A stretch of DNA of 64,000 bases from Bryoerythrophyllum caledonicum (taxonomy: Eukaryota > Streptophyta > Bryopsida > Pottiales > Pottiaceae). Numbering within the stretch: the stretch's first letter is position 1; the number at the start of each line of letters is the position of its first letter. The DNA lies in the NCBI GenBank assembly GCA_963971425.1, contig OZ020520.1, positions 24,942,754 through 25,006,753 on the forward strand. Direction: 5' to 3'. The notes under the pieces are model-generated. The model worked only from the letters and a program-made list of their open reading frames with translations. It did not search any database and was not told where the DNA came from. The position numbers and the translations under genes are program-made. Below are positions 34,721-46,874 of the stretch, piece after piece.

Positions 34721-35660
34721 CGAATACAAGTATCAGCACCAGTATAAATACTAAAATACATACTAATACAAACATAAAAACCAACACTAATATAAATCCC
34801 AACATAAAAACTAACACAAATACATAAAAAAATAAATCAAATATTCCCCCAAATACCAACATAAAACCATATACAAATATTCTTACACACAATAATCACA
34901 CGTACACAAGGCCAAACAGAACCACAAAAACGAACAAACAAACTTACATACACCTATACATCATTAATAAAATAAAAACAACTACGCAAAACAACACATG
35001 GACAAATAAAAAATTAAAGATAAACACATTCACAACAAAACGTGTTAATAACAAGAAATTCATTTCACACATACAAAATATAAACATCCAAGATCTTCAT
35101 AACATAATAAAGCCCCAAAGAATTACAAAAAACGCAGAAACGTTAAAATACAACGCCAAATATACATATAACAAACCCCATACGAATACAAGTATCAACA
35201 CCAGTATAAATACTGAAATACATACTAATACAAACATAAAAACCGACACTAGTACAAATCCCAACATAAATACTAACACAACGGCATATAAAAACAAATT
35301 AAATACCCCCTCAAATACCAACATAAATCCATATACAAATATTCTTTCACACAATAATCACACGCACACAAGACCAAACACAATCACAAAAATACACAAA
35401 CAAACATACACACACCTATACATAATTAATAAAATAAAAACCACTACGCAAATCAACACATGGACACATAAAAAGTTAAAGATAAATACAATCACATTCA
35501 CAACAAAATGTATTAATAACAAGAAAGTCATTTCACACATGCAAAATACAAACGTCCAATTCCCCTCAAACAAACAAGACCTTCAGAACATAACAAAGCC
35601 TCAAAGAATTTTTTAAAAAAAACAAAAAACTCTAAAATACAACGATAAACGTACATATAA
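34721..35660 (+). repeat. Tandem duplication (period 462 bp) with hexamer repeats before ORF2
   Basis: CGAATACAAGTATCA starts at 34721 and again at 35183, and the following 460 bp align with few changes. That includes hexamer-like phrases (ACTAATACAAAC), AATAAAATAAAAACNACTACGCAAA and CACATGGACA. The second unit leads into the 2A motif. Confidence 0.85.
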
Positions 35661-35712
35661 CAAACTCCTACTACTTTTAGGAGGAGACATAGGAACCAAC
35701 CCGGGACCCATG
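35617..35712 (+). other. 2A-like motif before ORF2 (copy 4, altered)
   Basis: In the ORF2 frame this reads NKLLLLLGGDIGTNPGP and then Met (ATG 35710). The core NPGP and Asp are kept, but the conserved Glu of D(V/I)ExNPGP is Gly here. That could lower skipping. The frame is open only from 35617 because of a TAA just upstream. Confidence 0.8.
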
Positions 35713-38700
35713 CCCAACATACTAAAAAGACACCCTACATCACATAAGAAAAATGCCAAAATATACTTCAAACCTAATACTATAAAATTACAACCGGAAT
35801 ATGGACACATTGCAAAATCCTTCGCACCTCTCTTAAAAAACACACACACACTACACCACATACACAACACTTCCCACCCAAACATCACCCAATACATACA
35901 ACAAAAAAATACGCATCCACCACCCCACATTCTATATGCACTAATAATCACTACTCATCCAAACATAGATGAATGTAACCATCTTCTAAATCCACAAAAT
36001 TTGAACACAATTACATGGACCAATACACTTCTACAAACTTTACTAAACTTACAAAACCCACCCAAACGACACATTTACACTCCACACCCTTATACTGAAT
36101 TCCTGGTAGAAAACCAAAATATTAAAAACCATGAAAACTCAATACATAAAAGACTACACGACTTCTTACATAGTCAAGGCATACCACCCTCAAATGATAT
36201 AATAAAACTAAAATTCCCTTACCTCCCCAACAACCTCATAAATGAATCACTAAAATGCCTAGACCCTATACCAGAATACATCCACCCACCTCCACCTCTT
36301 CCCTACATCCCTCCTCAAAATCATAACATTAGAACAAACCAGGAAAATACATACATAATCACATGGAATGCCTCCTCACTAAACACTGCCCTTCCTAGCT
36401 TACAAACTTTAGTCACAAACACAAACACACCACCAGCCCTCATAACTATTCAAGAAACAAAACTAACCACCACAAAATCTACAAAATAGTTACAAAATAT
36501 ATTTCAAAATTATAAACTCATCTTTAACAATACACATGCACTTACAAGGTGCATGCAACTACGGAGACTATACACTCCGGGCCGCGGTGGCCTCCTTACA
36601 TTAATACACAAAAAATATACATTCCCCGGCAACATCAACAAAATCCCTACCCCAATGCACATATCACCATACATTCAAATAATTAAAATCACTAATCACC
36701 CACTACAACCATGGTTATTCTTTCACATGTATATGCCATCCAATCCCGAAGATACTAGATTTCTCTTAGATATACAAAACACTATTACATCCCAAATTCA
36801 TAATAATCCCAATCATACATACCTATTGTGTGGAGACTTCAACAGAGACATAGCGCTAATTGGTCGCCAAAATGGAAACCGTCATACTCCCCCTCAAAAC
36901 ATTGATTACCAATGGCGTCGCTACACAGAAAACTTAAACTTCACTCACATCAATACTAATACACAATTCTCTAGACAAGGTGGCTATAATTAAAGTGATT
37001 GGAGTCTAATAGATGGATTCAAAATAAATACAAACAACAATACACAATACATCTCCACAACAAACAAAGATATTATTCTCAACTCGGACCACTCACCCGT
37101 ACAACTGCACATCCCAAATAACACACTAATTAGCAGAACTCCTATAATCCTAAACACAGACACTATACGCATACTCAACCCCATCCCAAAAACCAACATA
37201 GAAAAATTCAACACAAAATTCTTCGAAGAAAACTCCGTACAAATAGACTCCCTCACAAGCACTCTTGAAAATAATAGTCAATTAACACAAGCACAATGGC
37301 AAGAAGCATGCCACTCTCTAGACAAACTCATCAATAAAATCTCTGATACACTAGAACAAACCTGCAGAGCACACCCAATACCTCAAACGACAAATAGAAC
37401 TTCTCAACAAGGCGGGTACCTACCCCGCAAACTCTCTAAAACTTGGAAACAACACTTAACCACATACCATACCATACCATACGTAAAACCATTAGAATTG
37501 TAAAAAACAACCCTCAATGAAGTAACCACCCCATATACAATGAACTACTAAATATACAACACATCCAAATCCCTACCCTGCCGCCTCGGGACCTTCCCCA
37601 CGATACATGGATAAAAGACATTGCGCTAATTGCAAAAAATGCCAACATACAAGCCCGGAAAGTAATTACAAAATTCAACAAAGAAAACATTAAAAAAGCC
37701 ATCTCAAAATATAGACAACTAGTATACGAAATCAACCCAAAAAAAATTAACAATTTTTTTTTTAAAAACCTTGAATCCCCACCAATGGACTGTATCAAAG
37801 ACCAATATAATAATATTTTATCTAGCCCCGAAGACATTGCGAATGAAATATTTAACCAACAAACAAAAACCAATAGACCAACAGTACCAACATGTAATTA
37901 CCAGCCACAACATACAATAGAATATACATGTGCAGTACGCCAATACCCATGGCATGGCCTGGACGGCTATTTGCTTGACAAACGGGGAGAACCAGAAATT
38001 CCACTTCATAAATACCTCAACAGAGCCACATACGACACATGCCTTCAAAATCTTGGTAATAATAAAGCCCCAGGCCCAGACCGCATACCAAACTCAATAC
38101 TCAAAAACATGCCTCCAAGACTTCATAAACTATTATTCCTATTCTTCTCTCACTGCTATAAACAAAAACAAATACCAAACTCATGGAAATCGAGTACAAC
38201 AATCTTGTTATACAAGAAAGGCGACCCGTCCATTCTACCCTACCATAGACCAATTGCACTAGCTAACACAATATATAAACTCTTCACCAGTACACTCACC
38301 TCCATATTATCCTCATATGGCGAAAAATTCAAAATCCTACATGATAGTCAAGAAGGATTCAGAGCAGAGAGAAGTACCGCTTGACAAATACAAACTATAA
38401 TAGCCGTACTAGAAGACGCAAAATTTACTAACCAAGATATATACATACTATACGTGGACTTCAAAAATGCCTTTGGCTCAATTGACCATGCCCGACTTCT
38501 AACAATAATGATGGACGTTGGTTATCCAAAAGAGGCAACTGCACTTGTTGGAAACATATATTCTCAATCATCTACTTGCTACGCCGGAGAACACTTTGGA
38601 AAAACAAAACCTATACCCATCCAAAAAGGAACTATACAAGGGGACACCCTCAGCCCATACTTATTCATTATATTTTTAGAACCACTACTTAGATGGCTAG

Positions 38701-39292
38701 AAAGAGGCAATAACGGATATACTTTCGGCACATCACAAGTCACAATAAACTCCGCCGCATACGCGGATGACCTAGCCACCATAACTAACAAAATCAAATC
38801 AATCCAAATACAACTCAATAAAATTGATAGATATTGTAAATGGGCTGGCATGGATGTGGGAGTCCCAAAATGTGCGGCTACCGGATGCCCAAACAAATCT
38901 AAATTGAACCCTACCACCTTCAAAGCCCTAATGCAAACTGCTAACATCAACTACCGCAACCAACCAATCCCTATACTACACGAAAACGAACCATACATAT
39001 ACCTCGGTACAAATCTTGTTCCCTCACTAAAATGGAAAATTCAAATTCACACTACAACAACAAAGCTTATCAAACAATGCAAAGAACTAACAACATGTCC
39101 GGCCACCATGAAACAAAAAATAAAAATGGTTGAACCGTACTACGCCCAAGTGTGGCATACAGTTTTTGTGGTGTACCATACTCTATACCAGCCATCAAAA
39201 AACTTGATCAAAAAATAATCGCCATACAAAAAACCATATGTGGATTACCAAAATGTATGTCAGACGCAATAACACAACTCCCACATAACCTA

Positions 39293-39681
39293 CCGTAGGT
39301 GAACCTCTAGTCCGGCATAAATTAATTAGAAAAGCCCATGCCGAATTAAGTGGAAAATGTTTTTTTGAAAATGCCGAAATTGTAAAAATTGCATATTTAT
39401 AGATTTTGGCACATGTAGAGACATCAAAGGGGATTAAGGCTTGGAAAAGTCTTCATCCATGGCAATCATTATTAAGCACTTGAGTTTGGAATCCCAAGGT
39501 CTTGAGTTCGGAATCCCAAGGTCTTGAGTTCAATTCCCATGGGTGCCAAAACAGGCCAAATATAGTAGTATTTGATTTGTTGCCGAAAATAACATTATTG
39601 TAATTTTGAATGCCGAATGTCATTTTTTCACTTTAATTAATTATTCGGCATTAAGGTGCCAAACTAGAGGTTCACCTACGG
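39293..39681. mobile_element. MITE with TA target duplication inside LINE copy 4 RT gene
   Basis: The terminal inverted repeats start CCGTAGGTGAACCTCTAGT on both strands and are followed by YYGGC. The element is 389 bp and flanked by TA (39291-39292 and 39682-39683). Removing it and one TA restores PHNLF-LEAF of the LINE protein. The TA duplication suggests a Tc1/mariner-type family. Inside is a 24-bp tandem repeat (GGAATCCCAAGGTCTTGAGTT) near 39490-39530. Confidence 0.9.
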
Positions 39682-40895
39682 TATTTCGACTTGAAGCTTT
39701 CTCCCTAAAAAACGCATATCTCCGATGTATAGGCGAACAACTACAAAATGCCTTAAACGATAAAGGTAGACTTGGAAAAATTTATAATGGGTTGACTCAT
39801 TACATCCTTGCCCAATACGGTGGCGCCGAAAACATACCCAGAGTTAAAAAAAGCGACTGTAAAAGATCACCAATAACACGTACATTCTTCTTATTAAAAC
39901 ATATAGCTATAGCCCACCTTAAAAGCACACTCCCAAAATTCCTCATTAACCCTACAGCACTTGAAATACTATGGCGGCAAGAAACACTAAACCACAACAC
40001 ACTCAATGCCCAACTCTCCCAAAAGCTCCTACAAAAACTCCTCTCAAAAATTATTTTTGAACTAATCCAAATTACTCTACCTAACGGCACACTCATCATG
40101 AACTATGAAGACTTCAAAATCTACCACTTCACTCCAATCAAACTATTAAAAAGTGCCTTAAATGTTGCTAAACAACTATTTTGCCACCCAACATGCCCCA
40201 CCACATGTCATACTTCTTGTAATATATTTAAGGATCCATTCATCACCCTCAACAATAATATCATCCCAAGAAATATCTCCACACCAATCAATCCTCCTAA
40301 CCCCACACATACATACCATCCCCGCCCCCCAACACACATTCCCAAAAACCCTACCACGTATCCCATTAACAACATCATACACCATAAACATATCCAACAC
40401 ATAGACACAAATAACATACAAAACACCTACACAAAATATCTATGCCAATGGCAATACAATGATAACACATACAATAAATGGCTCCGCCAAAGAGACCTAT
40501 TTCTGAGACACAACACCAATACCTCCACACACAACACCGAAAAATTAAAACAATACTACCAAAAAACCCAAAACAAAACATACTCAGATATCATCCAAGC
40601 TCACCACCCACAAGAACAACTTTCAGACTCGAGATCTGTAACACCACCCAGAATTATTCCACTCTTAAACATTTACACAACACAATGCAACCCCGAAAAA
40701 GATATCCTTACATCCTCAAACACAATTCTAATAAATAACGATCAAGCACATCTATATGAAGAAAACGGCCGACACTTACACAACATCCCCATTACTAGAC
40801 TCCAATGGTTATAGAATCAATACAATACAAAATTAAAAACCCCCACAAACATCGAACCAACGACCCAATCCTTTGAAACCGAACTAATTTGGTTA

Positions 40896-40939
40896 TACCA
40901 AAGGTATAAATACTGAATACCAAAGGTATAAATACCGAA
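40896..40939 (+). repeat. 22-bp tandem duplication in LINE copy 4 ORF2
   Basis: TACCAAAGGTATAAATAC-GAA occurs twice in a row. The 22-bp unit shifts the frame, and one unit also carries CGA changed to TGA. Copies 1 and 3 have a single unit. Confidence 0.9.
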
Positions 40940-43283
40940 TACCAAAGAATGACCCCCTAAAAAATGCACAATACACAATACCCACTCCCATTTTAGACTC
41001 ACTAATCTCATCCTTTAACATTGAACAATCATATTTTTCTTCTCCGATCACATGTTCTACCAAACTAAAAAAATTCTACTCACCTTATGAAAGAGACAAA
41101 ATATTCGGATCCCTAGGAAAAGCCTTTGACTATAAATGGATTGGCAATGGTATAGCTCACCCCCACAACGAGAAAGATATGGAACAAACAATACATTGGG
41201 CTCGACTTGCTGCCAAACAAAACCCAAATAACACTAATACAATCATCATCACACCAAACAACAACTGGTACCAAAACAACAATCCACACTCAAACCCATT
41301 TCCAGATTCCCATATCATTACATTATTCGAAGCAGACACAATACCATACGAAGAACCCACTATTCCACCCGAGCTCAAAAAACCCCGTATCGAACCATCT
41401 ACATTACAAATACTATGCGTCCATCATCAAAATCAAACCCTTGGCTCCCTCGAACAAATTGCGGAACTCACCTCCATATCAGACAATCTGGACATACAGA
41501 GACCCTACACTAAACTGGCCCCACCAACACCCACATAAACCCATGTAAACAAAAGTAAAAACTGGTCAAAACTAAATTATGTCAACAACACAATAAACTA
41601 CTCCGTCACACCTCCCCCTCTTCCAAACTACCCAACTCATACCACACCAAAATTTAACCCCGCACACAGCTATTACACTGATGGCTCCTTTAAACCACCC
41701 GAAAAAATTAGCACACGCTCCTCGCACAGAGAAAAAGCTGGATATGGCATATATAACTCTACCAAGGAAATTAAACTAGCCAAAAGACTCCATGGACTAC
41801 AAAATATACTCAAAGCAGAACTCATGGCCATTCACAAAAGACTACAAATCATCACAACAAAATACAACAATGAACCCGCACATATATTCACCGATTGTAT
41901 AAATGCACTCTACCTACTAAACACTCAAATAACACACTCTACCCTTCATAATAGCCACCCCGACAAAATCATATTAACATCAATGCTCCAAATGTTACAA
42001 AACCATACACATATCACAACCATCCATAAAGTGAGAGCCCATGCCAACATTGATGGCAACGAACAAGCAAACATATTAGCTAAAGAAGGCCGAGAAAAAA
42101 CACACAAAAATGCCAAAGACCCACACGAGCATGCTCATGCCACCCCATACTACTTTCAGAAAGAAGATTGGCCTTCCAAAGAAGATACCCCTGACAAAGG
42201 CCCAATTAGATTCTCGGGCAAATATCTCAAAAAACAAGACCTCTACAACAACCTTGATGCAATCTCAGAAAATATTCCTAACATAGAAAAATGGACTAGC
42301 AATAACGACATAGACAATGAACTCTCTACAAACTTTTGGAAAAACCCCAACATCTCAGACTCACAAATAACATGCCTCATCAAATTCCGTACTGGACAGT
42401 ATATGGGAAACGCTCACAAACAACTCTTCTTTGGAATAGAAAGATTCCCATCCATCACATGCCCCATATGCCCCTCAACGGATTCCGACACATGGCTTCA
42501 TGTTCTACTCAAATGCCAAAACCACCACACACACTCTCTAATTGTTAAAAGACATAATAAAGCAGTATGGGAAGTCTGAAAACTAATCACCTCCTACATT
42601 AAATCGAGATGTTTTATACTAATGAACGCCGGCAATTTTAATAACAATCCACAAGAAAATACGGTCCCCCCTAGGCTACTCCCATGCTCATGTATGACCC
42701 AAAGATGTCATTGCAACGCGCGGCTCAAACCGGACATCCTTTGTGTTAAAGGTTTACCATATAATGACCCACCACCCGTTAACATCAACCAAGACTACAC
42801 CATTCAATTCATTGAATTCACATATTGCAACGATAGATTTTTCCTGGAAACAATCCAAAATAAAATAGATAAATACCAACCTCTTATTGACAACATCATT
42901 GCCCTTGGATGGAATGTTGACCCCCTTATTGTAATCACATCCGGCGCCCGTGCCACCACCTTTATCCCATCTATGAAGACTCTTGAAGATACCTTCAAAA
43001 TACCCATTGAAACAATTAAAACCTCCTTTAAAATCATTAACACCATAGCTATCCAACATGCCATGTCCATTCTTGTGCATAAACGCAAAATCAAAAACAA
43101 CCAAGCCCTCCCCGAAACACAGGACCCCTTTAAATTCTTTCGCCGCCTTAATTTAGCATGACTAGTTGGTTTTGAGGTCTTTGACTACTTGCTTGGTTTG
43201 TGGTTGGTTCGTTGGGTAGTTGCTCGATTAGTAATTTGCTGGTTGGTTGGTTGGTTTTGTGATTCTTTGGCTACTTGTCACAT

Positions 43284-43418
43284 AGTGTCTACCCTCGTGA
43301 GAGGGAAGTAGTTCTAGCTTACTAATTCCTTGTCCAGTGGGCATGGTCTTAGTAGTGGAACGAACAGACACTTTATTCACGCCGGCCTCTTTCGGAGACC
43401 GGCGTTCTTCTTCTTTTT
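43284..43418 (+). other. LINE copy 4 structured 3' tail
   Basis: AGTGTC...GACACT closes the tail. ACTAA/TTAGT lies inside, and the last hairpin is CGCCGG...CCGGCG, followed by TTCTTCTTC. It marks the 3' end of copy 4. Confidence 0.85.
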
Positions 43419-43870
43419 ATTTGGTTTTATATTAGTATTTACTTGTGTGTTCATTTTAGTATATGTCTTAGTATTTGTCTTGGTATCCGTACCCGTATCC
43501 ATGTTAGTATTTGTGCTAGTACAAGTACTAGTATTCGTATTTGTGTTTACATCGGTATTTGTATTAGTATAATTATCAGTATTTATATTAGCGTACGTGC
43601 CAGTGTACGTATACTCACCAGCATACGTACTCATATTTTTACTAGTATATGTATCAATATCCGTATCGGTATATGTACCCGTATTTGTTTCAGAATACGT
43701 ACTAATATATATACCAATATATGTATCATTATTTGTACCCGTATATGTACCAGTATGCATACTGGTATAGGTACCAGTATATATATCAATATTCGTATCC
43801 GTACATGTATTGGTATACATACCACAGTATGTACTAGTATTTGTACCGGTAATTGTTTTGTAGTGTAGTA
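43419..43870 (-). repeat. Degenerate hexamer repeats, ORF1-ORF2 spacer of minus-strand LINE copy 2
   Basis: On the plus strand, units of the type TNGTAT / CCGTAT / TTGTAC recur every 6 bp for about 400 bp. Both strands are open in some frames (Ile-Val-His or Tyr-Thr-Asn repeats). It is the reverse complement of the kind of sequence found before ORF2 in copy 4, so it is best read as the spacer of copy 2. Confidence 0.7.
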
Positions 43871-45905
43871 TCAACTCAATTTTTTTGTATGTTTTACATT
43901 GTATGTGTAGTTTTGTGTTTGCTTTGATACGGTATGGATACTTGTGGGGTTTGATATAATATTGTTTTTTGTATTTAAAATAATGTCTAATACAATGTAT
44001 GTATTTGTTTAGTGCAAGTGTTTGTATGTAGCTAAGGTATGTAGGTATTTGTGCTATACTATGCTTTCTACTCCATAGTGTTGTAAAATGAGTGTATAGG
44101 TGGTAGGTGATTTTTACCCTGTGGTCTTTGGTCGTTACATGTTTGGTGGTTTGTCTTGGAGGAGTGGTAAGTTGGATTTACTGGTCACGGTGTCCTGATG
44201 GAAATTCTTCCATCATGTAGATATTAATACCAGTGTGGATATGTTTTGATTACAGCTAGCGGATACATGAGGTAAAAAGGTTTGGTCGTGGTGAGAACCA
44301 CGGTTTGAGGATTCGGGCAAGTGTTAGCATGTAGGTGCTGCACCGCTCTTGTTACTACTCAGGGGGGGTAGGTAGTGGGTTGACTGGTATTTTTTTTCAT
44401 GCCTCACTAGCGAGCGAAGCCATGGGCCGCCCAACCACTCGACGGGCTCGATCGGGTTCGAACCCGGACCGGCGGTGGCCACTGACCACGACATTTCCAG
44501 CCAACCAAGTCCACGACTTGACGATCAGGTTGTGCGAATCAACACCTTTATACGTCCGTACCATCAGCTATCTTACGATAAATTTTTTTTATTTAGTTAT
44601 TTTTTTAATTTTACTTATCTTGTTGGTTGGAAGGTCTAAGTTTTAGTCTTCCAGTAAATAAAAGACTAGGGGATTTTATGTGGTTGAAAGTAGAAAGGAT
44701 AAAAAAGTAATGAAATACCTTGTGGAGTACTTTGGATAGGGTGACATGGGCTGGAGTGCCCACGTCCACTCGAGGTGGAAAATGTTAGGGGGAAGATTCC
44801 TTAGTGTGTGTGTGGGTGAGAGAGCAAGGGTTTGGAGCAGAACCTTGACTGCGTGTAACTCGTTGAGCTTGGATTGTATGGAATTGAAAATTTGTGATCT
44901 TGTTTCTTGTTTCAAGAGCTTTCCATACTCGTTTTAAATTTTGAATTCGGAGTTGTAGAGAAAAAGTTATTAAGGTTTTAATTCTGTGAAAACCCGAGGC
45001 CATCCATTAAGGGGCAGAGGTTTCGAGGAGCCACAACTTTTTTTGTAGCTCTCAATTTGATTTCAGATTTTGAGGAATTGTGCATCTTTATCTTAGAATT
45101 CTAGAAAGACATTACAATTGAGATTTGGAGTTGTGAGCAAAAAGTTATAGAGATCTGAATGAATAGGGGTAGGCAAAACTTTGATTGTCTATAACTTTTG
45201 GACAGTATTTTGGAATGATTTGAAATTTTTAGGAGTGTTAGTATATTAGATTAGCTTTCCATAGAGACATTAAAATCTGAATTTGAAGCTCTTAGCCGCT
45301 TGTGGCATTCATTTTAAGCTCACAGCTTAGATTGGAGCACTTATTGGAGGTTCTTTTCACATCTTGAAGACTTTGGAGTTGAAGGATTGAAGAATTGAAG
45401 ACTTGAGGCTCGGAGAGAAGAGAAGATGGAGACAAGTGTGTTGTGGCTTGTGGTCCGATTTCTTTTTTTGTGATTCCAAGCCAGCTTTGGAGGCTAGTTG
45501 TATTTCAATTCTGTTTTTGTAAACTCTGTTGCGGCGAAGTGGGGTTAATTGCCCACATGGTCGTGTTTATGTCGTTCCCACCGGTGGGACACGTTTACTG
45601 GTCACCGTGGGTTTGAATTTTAGGATTCAATCTTTCGGACGGATTCAGCTTGTGATCTGGCCGTCCCGTTTTACCCGTCCGAGGCCGTGGTTTCTTATCA
45701 CCCACCTTTACCCTTAACCTTTTAGGGCCACCACAGGATAGGCCAACGGAAAGGAGTTTGAAGATTGAAGAGTGAAGACTGAAGACCGAAGATTACAAGA
45801 TTTGACAGAACTTCGTGGCAGACTATAAGAAGTCGCAGCCAGATACCTCGCATATTCTCAAAGCGCGTTCTTTTCTACCGGACAACGGCAGATATCTTTT
45901 GTACT
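43871..45905. other. Non-coding DNA between LINE copy 2 spacer and ORF1, possible further insertion
   Basis: I recognise no gene. The decamer TGTACTAGTA stands at 43830-43839 and at 45900-45909, where LINE copy 2 homology resumes, so a 2-kb insert with this duplication is possible. Because GTACTAGTA-like words are common in the hexamer repeat, this may be chance. The inside has a palindromic GGGTTCGAACCC near 44453 and GA-rich stretches near 45360-45430 and 45760-45800. Confidence 0.4.
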
Positions 45906-46573
45906 AGTACAAACATTGTTGCTTGAATGTCTTCCATGTGGAGCTTGATTGCTTCGTGGTTCATGTCGATGTAGTCTTTGTTTACTTGGGTCATCTTCTT
46001 ATTGTTTTCTTCAATCATTCTTGTCACCTCCTCCGTTGTGCAATAAGGGGGTGGGGGTGGGGGGGCTTGAACGTTGAATGTAGTGATTGTGTTGATGAGG
46101 GCGGTGTTGATGTCATCAAAGCCAAAGTCTTTGATGGCGCCGGCGGTGGGTGGGTGTAGTCCCTCCAAGCTTCTTGGGCATGGTGAGAAGTTCACGTAGC
46201 TTCCTTTTATCACGTGGGTCTTTTTCACAAAAGTTCTATACACAATGGGGTTAGCACAAAGTACATTGCAACTTCCATTGTGGTGGGTGTCTCTCTGTTT
46301 GTGAAACCAGATTTCTCTTACATTAAGGGCTCCCATAATTTTAAAAATTTCTTGTGAGGTATTTATGGTGTTCAAAGTGATAGGTAGAAAAGAAAGGATG
46401 AGAGTTAGAGCTTCTTTCCTTGCCTTTGTTTCGATGACTCCATTTGGTCCTTTGGTGTTTATCACTTGCCTTAGAAGTATGACTTCTTTTTGCACTATGA
46501 TACGGTTGGTGATCATATTCTTCACTTGTGTTGGTGTTGAGGCTATGATGAATGTCCATGATTCACCATATAC
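45906..46573 (-). pseudogene. LINE copy 2 ORF1, C-terminal piece
   Basis: From VYGESWTFIIASTP at 46573 downward the frame is open through the RRM-like region (IMGALNVREIWFHKQRDTHHN..., YVNFSPCPRSLEGLHPP) and the start of the coiled coil. It ends abruptly at about 45906 (ATMFVLV), short of the C terminus seen in copies 3 and 4. The N-terminal piece is at 58868-59780, on the other side of the hAT element. Confidence 0.88.
46566..46573. repeat. 8-bp target duplication, left of hAT
   Basis: CCATATAC is identical to 58868-58875. Eight base pairs is the diagnostic duplication of hAT elements. Confidence 0.95.
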
Positions 46574-46594
46574 CAGGGTTGTCATACTGGACGG
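46574..46594 (+). repeat. hAT left terminal inverted repeat
   Basis: CAGGGTTGTCATA is followed by CTGGACGG. Against the right end the first 13 bases are identical, then two mismatches, then GGACGG matches. Just inside, CCGTCC/GGACGG words recur several times to about 46625. Confidence 0.93.
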
Positions 46595-46785
46595 ACGTCC
46601 GGTACGCCCGTCCATCCGATTCGCCCGTCCGGTAGAGCTCTCGCCTGTCTGATACTGTCAACTTAGGGTTGACTTATCCGCTAGGTAAAAAATAGGCGAC
46701 GTGGCAGCCATGTTGGCACCACATAGCTGCCACGTAGGAGAGGGTCAAGTTTGAGTAAGATCGGGGACTAATGGCATGAGAGAGG

Positions 46786-46870
46786 TAGGGCGGAGACGTC
46801 TCCGCCCCATACAGGTAGGGCAGAGACGTCCCCGCTTCTGCCCATAAAGGGGCGGGGACGTCTCCGCCCC
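46786..46870. repeat. GACGTC palindrome array, left subterminal
   Basis: Three units of the type GGGCGGAGACGTCTCCGCCC, each centred on GACGTC (46795, 46825, 46857), lie about 210-300 bp from the left end. The right end has the mirror arrangement. Confidence 0.85.
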
Positions 46871-46874
46871 TTCA

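Larger units (their letters stand above)
35710..43161 (+). pseudogene. LINE copy 4 ORF2 (many lesions)
   Basis: It has the same domain order as copy 3: AP endonuclease (ITWNASSLNTALP near 36360, CGDFNRD near 36832, SLIDGF and NSDHSPVQL near 37000-37110), RT (NKAPGPDRIPN near 38065, DFKNAFGSID near 38460, QGDTLSPYLF near 38640, AYADDLA near 38760), RNase H (about 41660-42085), CPICPSTDSDTWLHVLLKC near 42460, RHN, KPDILCVKG near 42730 and FIEFTYCNDRF near 42815. Stops include TAG 36487-36489, TAA near 36993, TGA 38382-38384 (Arg), TAG near 40813 (Trp), TAA near 41537 and TGA near 42578 (Arg). Frameshifts lie near 37.48 and 39.13 kb, a MITE sits at 39293-39681 and a 22-bp duplication at 40896. 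Confidence 0.92.
30288..43418 (+). mobile_element. LINE copy 4 (about 13.1 kb), inserted at the ORF2 start of copy 2
   Basis: The order is leader (30288-32705), ORF1 (32706-34331), spacer (34332-35616), 2A motif and ORF2 (35617-43161), and tail (43284-43418). The left flank is the first codon of copy 2 ORF2. The right flank is hexamer-repeat spacer in minus orientation, which also belongs upstream of copy 2 ORF2. No target duplication is visible and the 2A region of copy 2 is missing, so insertion seems to have deleted some target DNA. It has more lesions than copy 3 and contains a MITE. Confidence 0.8.

Noticed and set aside
43377..43874. Tyr-Thr-Asn and Ile-Val-His repeat proteins on both strands
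   Set aside because: They are by-products of a hexamer microsatellite, which keeps several frames open.
44395..44480. A tRNA gene around GGGTTCGAACCCGG
   Set aside because: The T-arm-like palindrome is present, but neither strand gives a matching acceptor stem or a D-arm at the right distance.
43840..45899. A solo LTR
   Set aside because: I could not find TG...CA ends with a 5-bp duplication or a primer-binding site.
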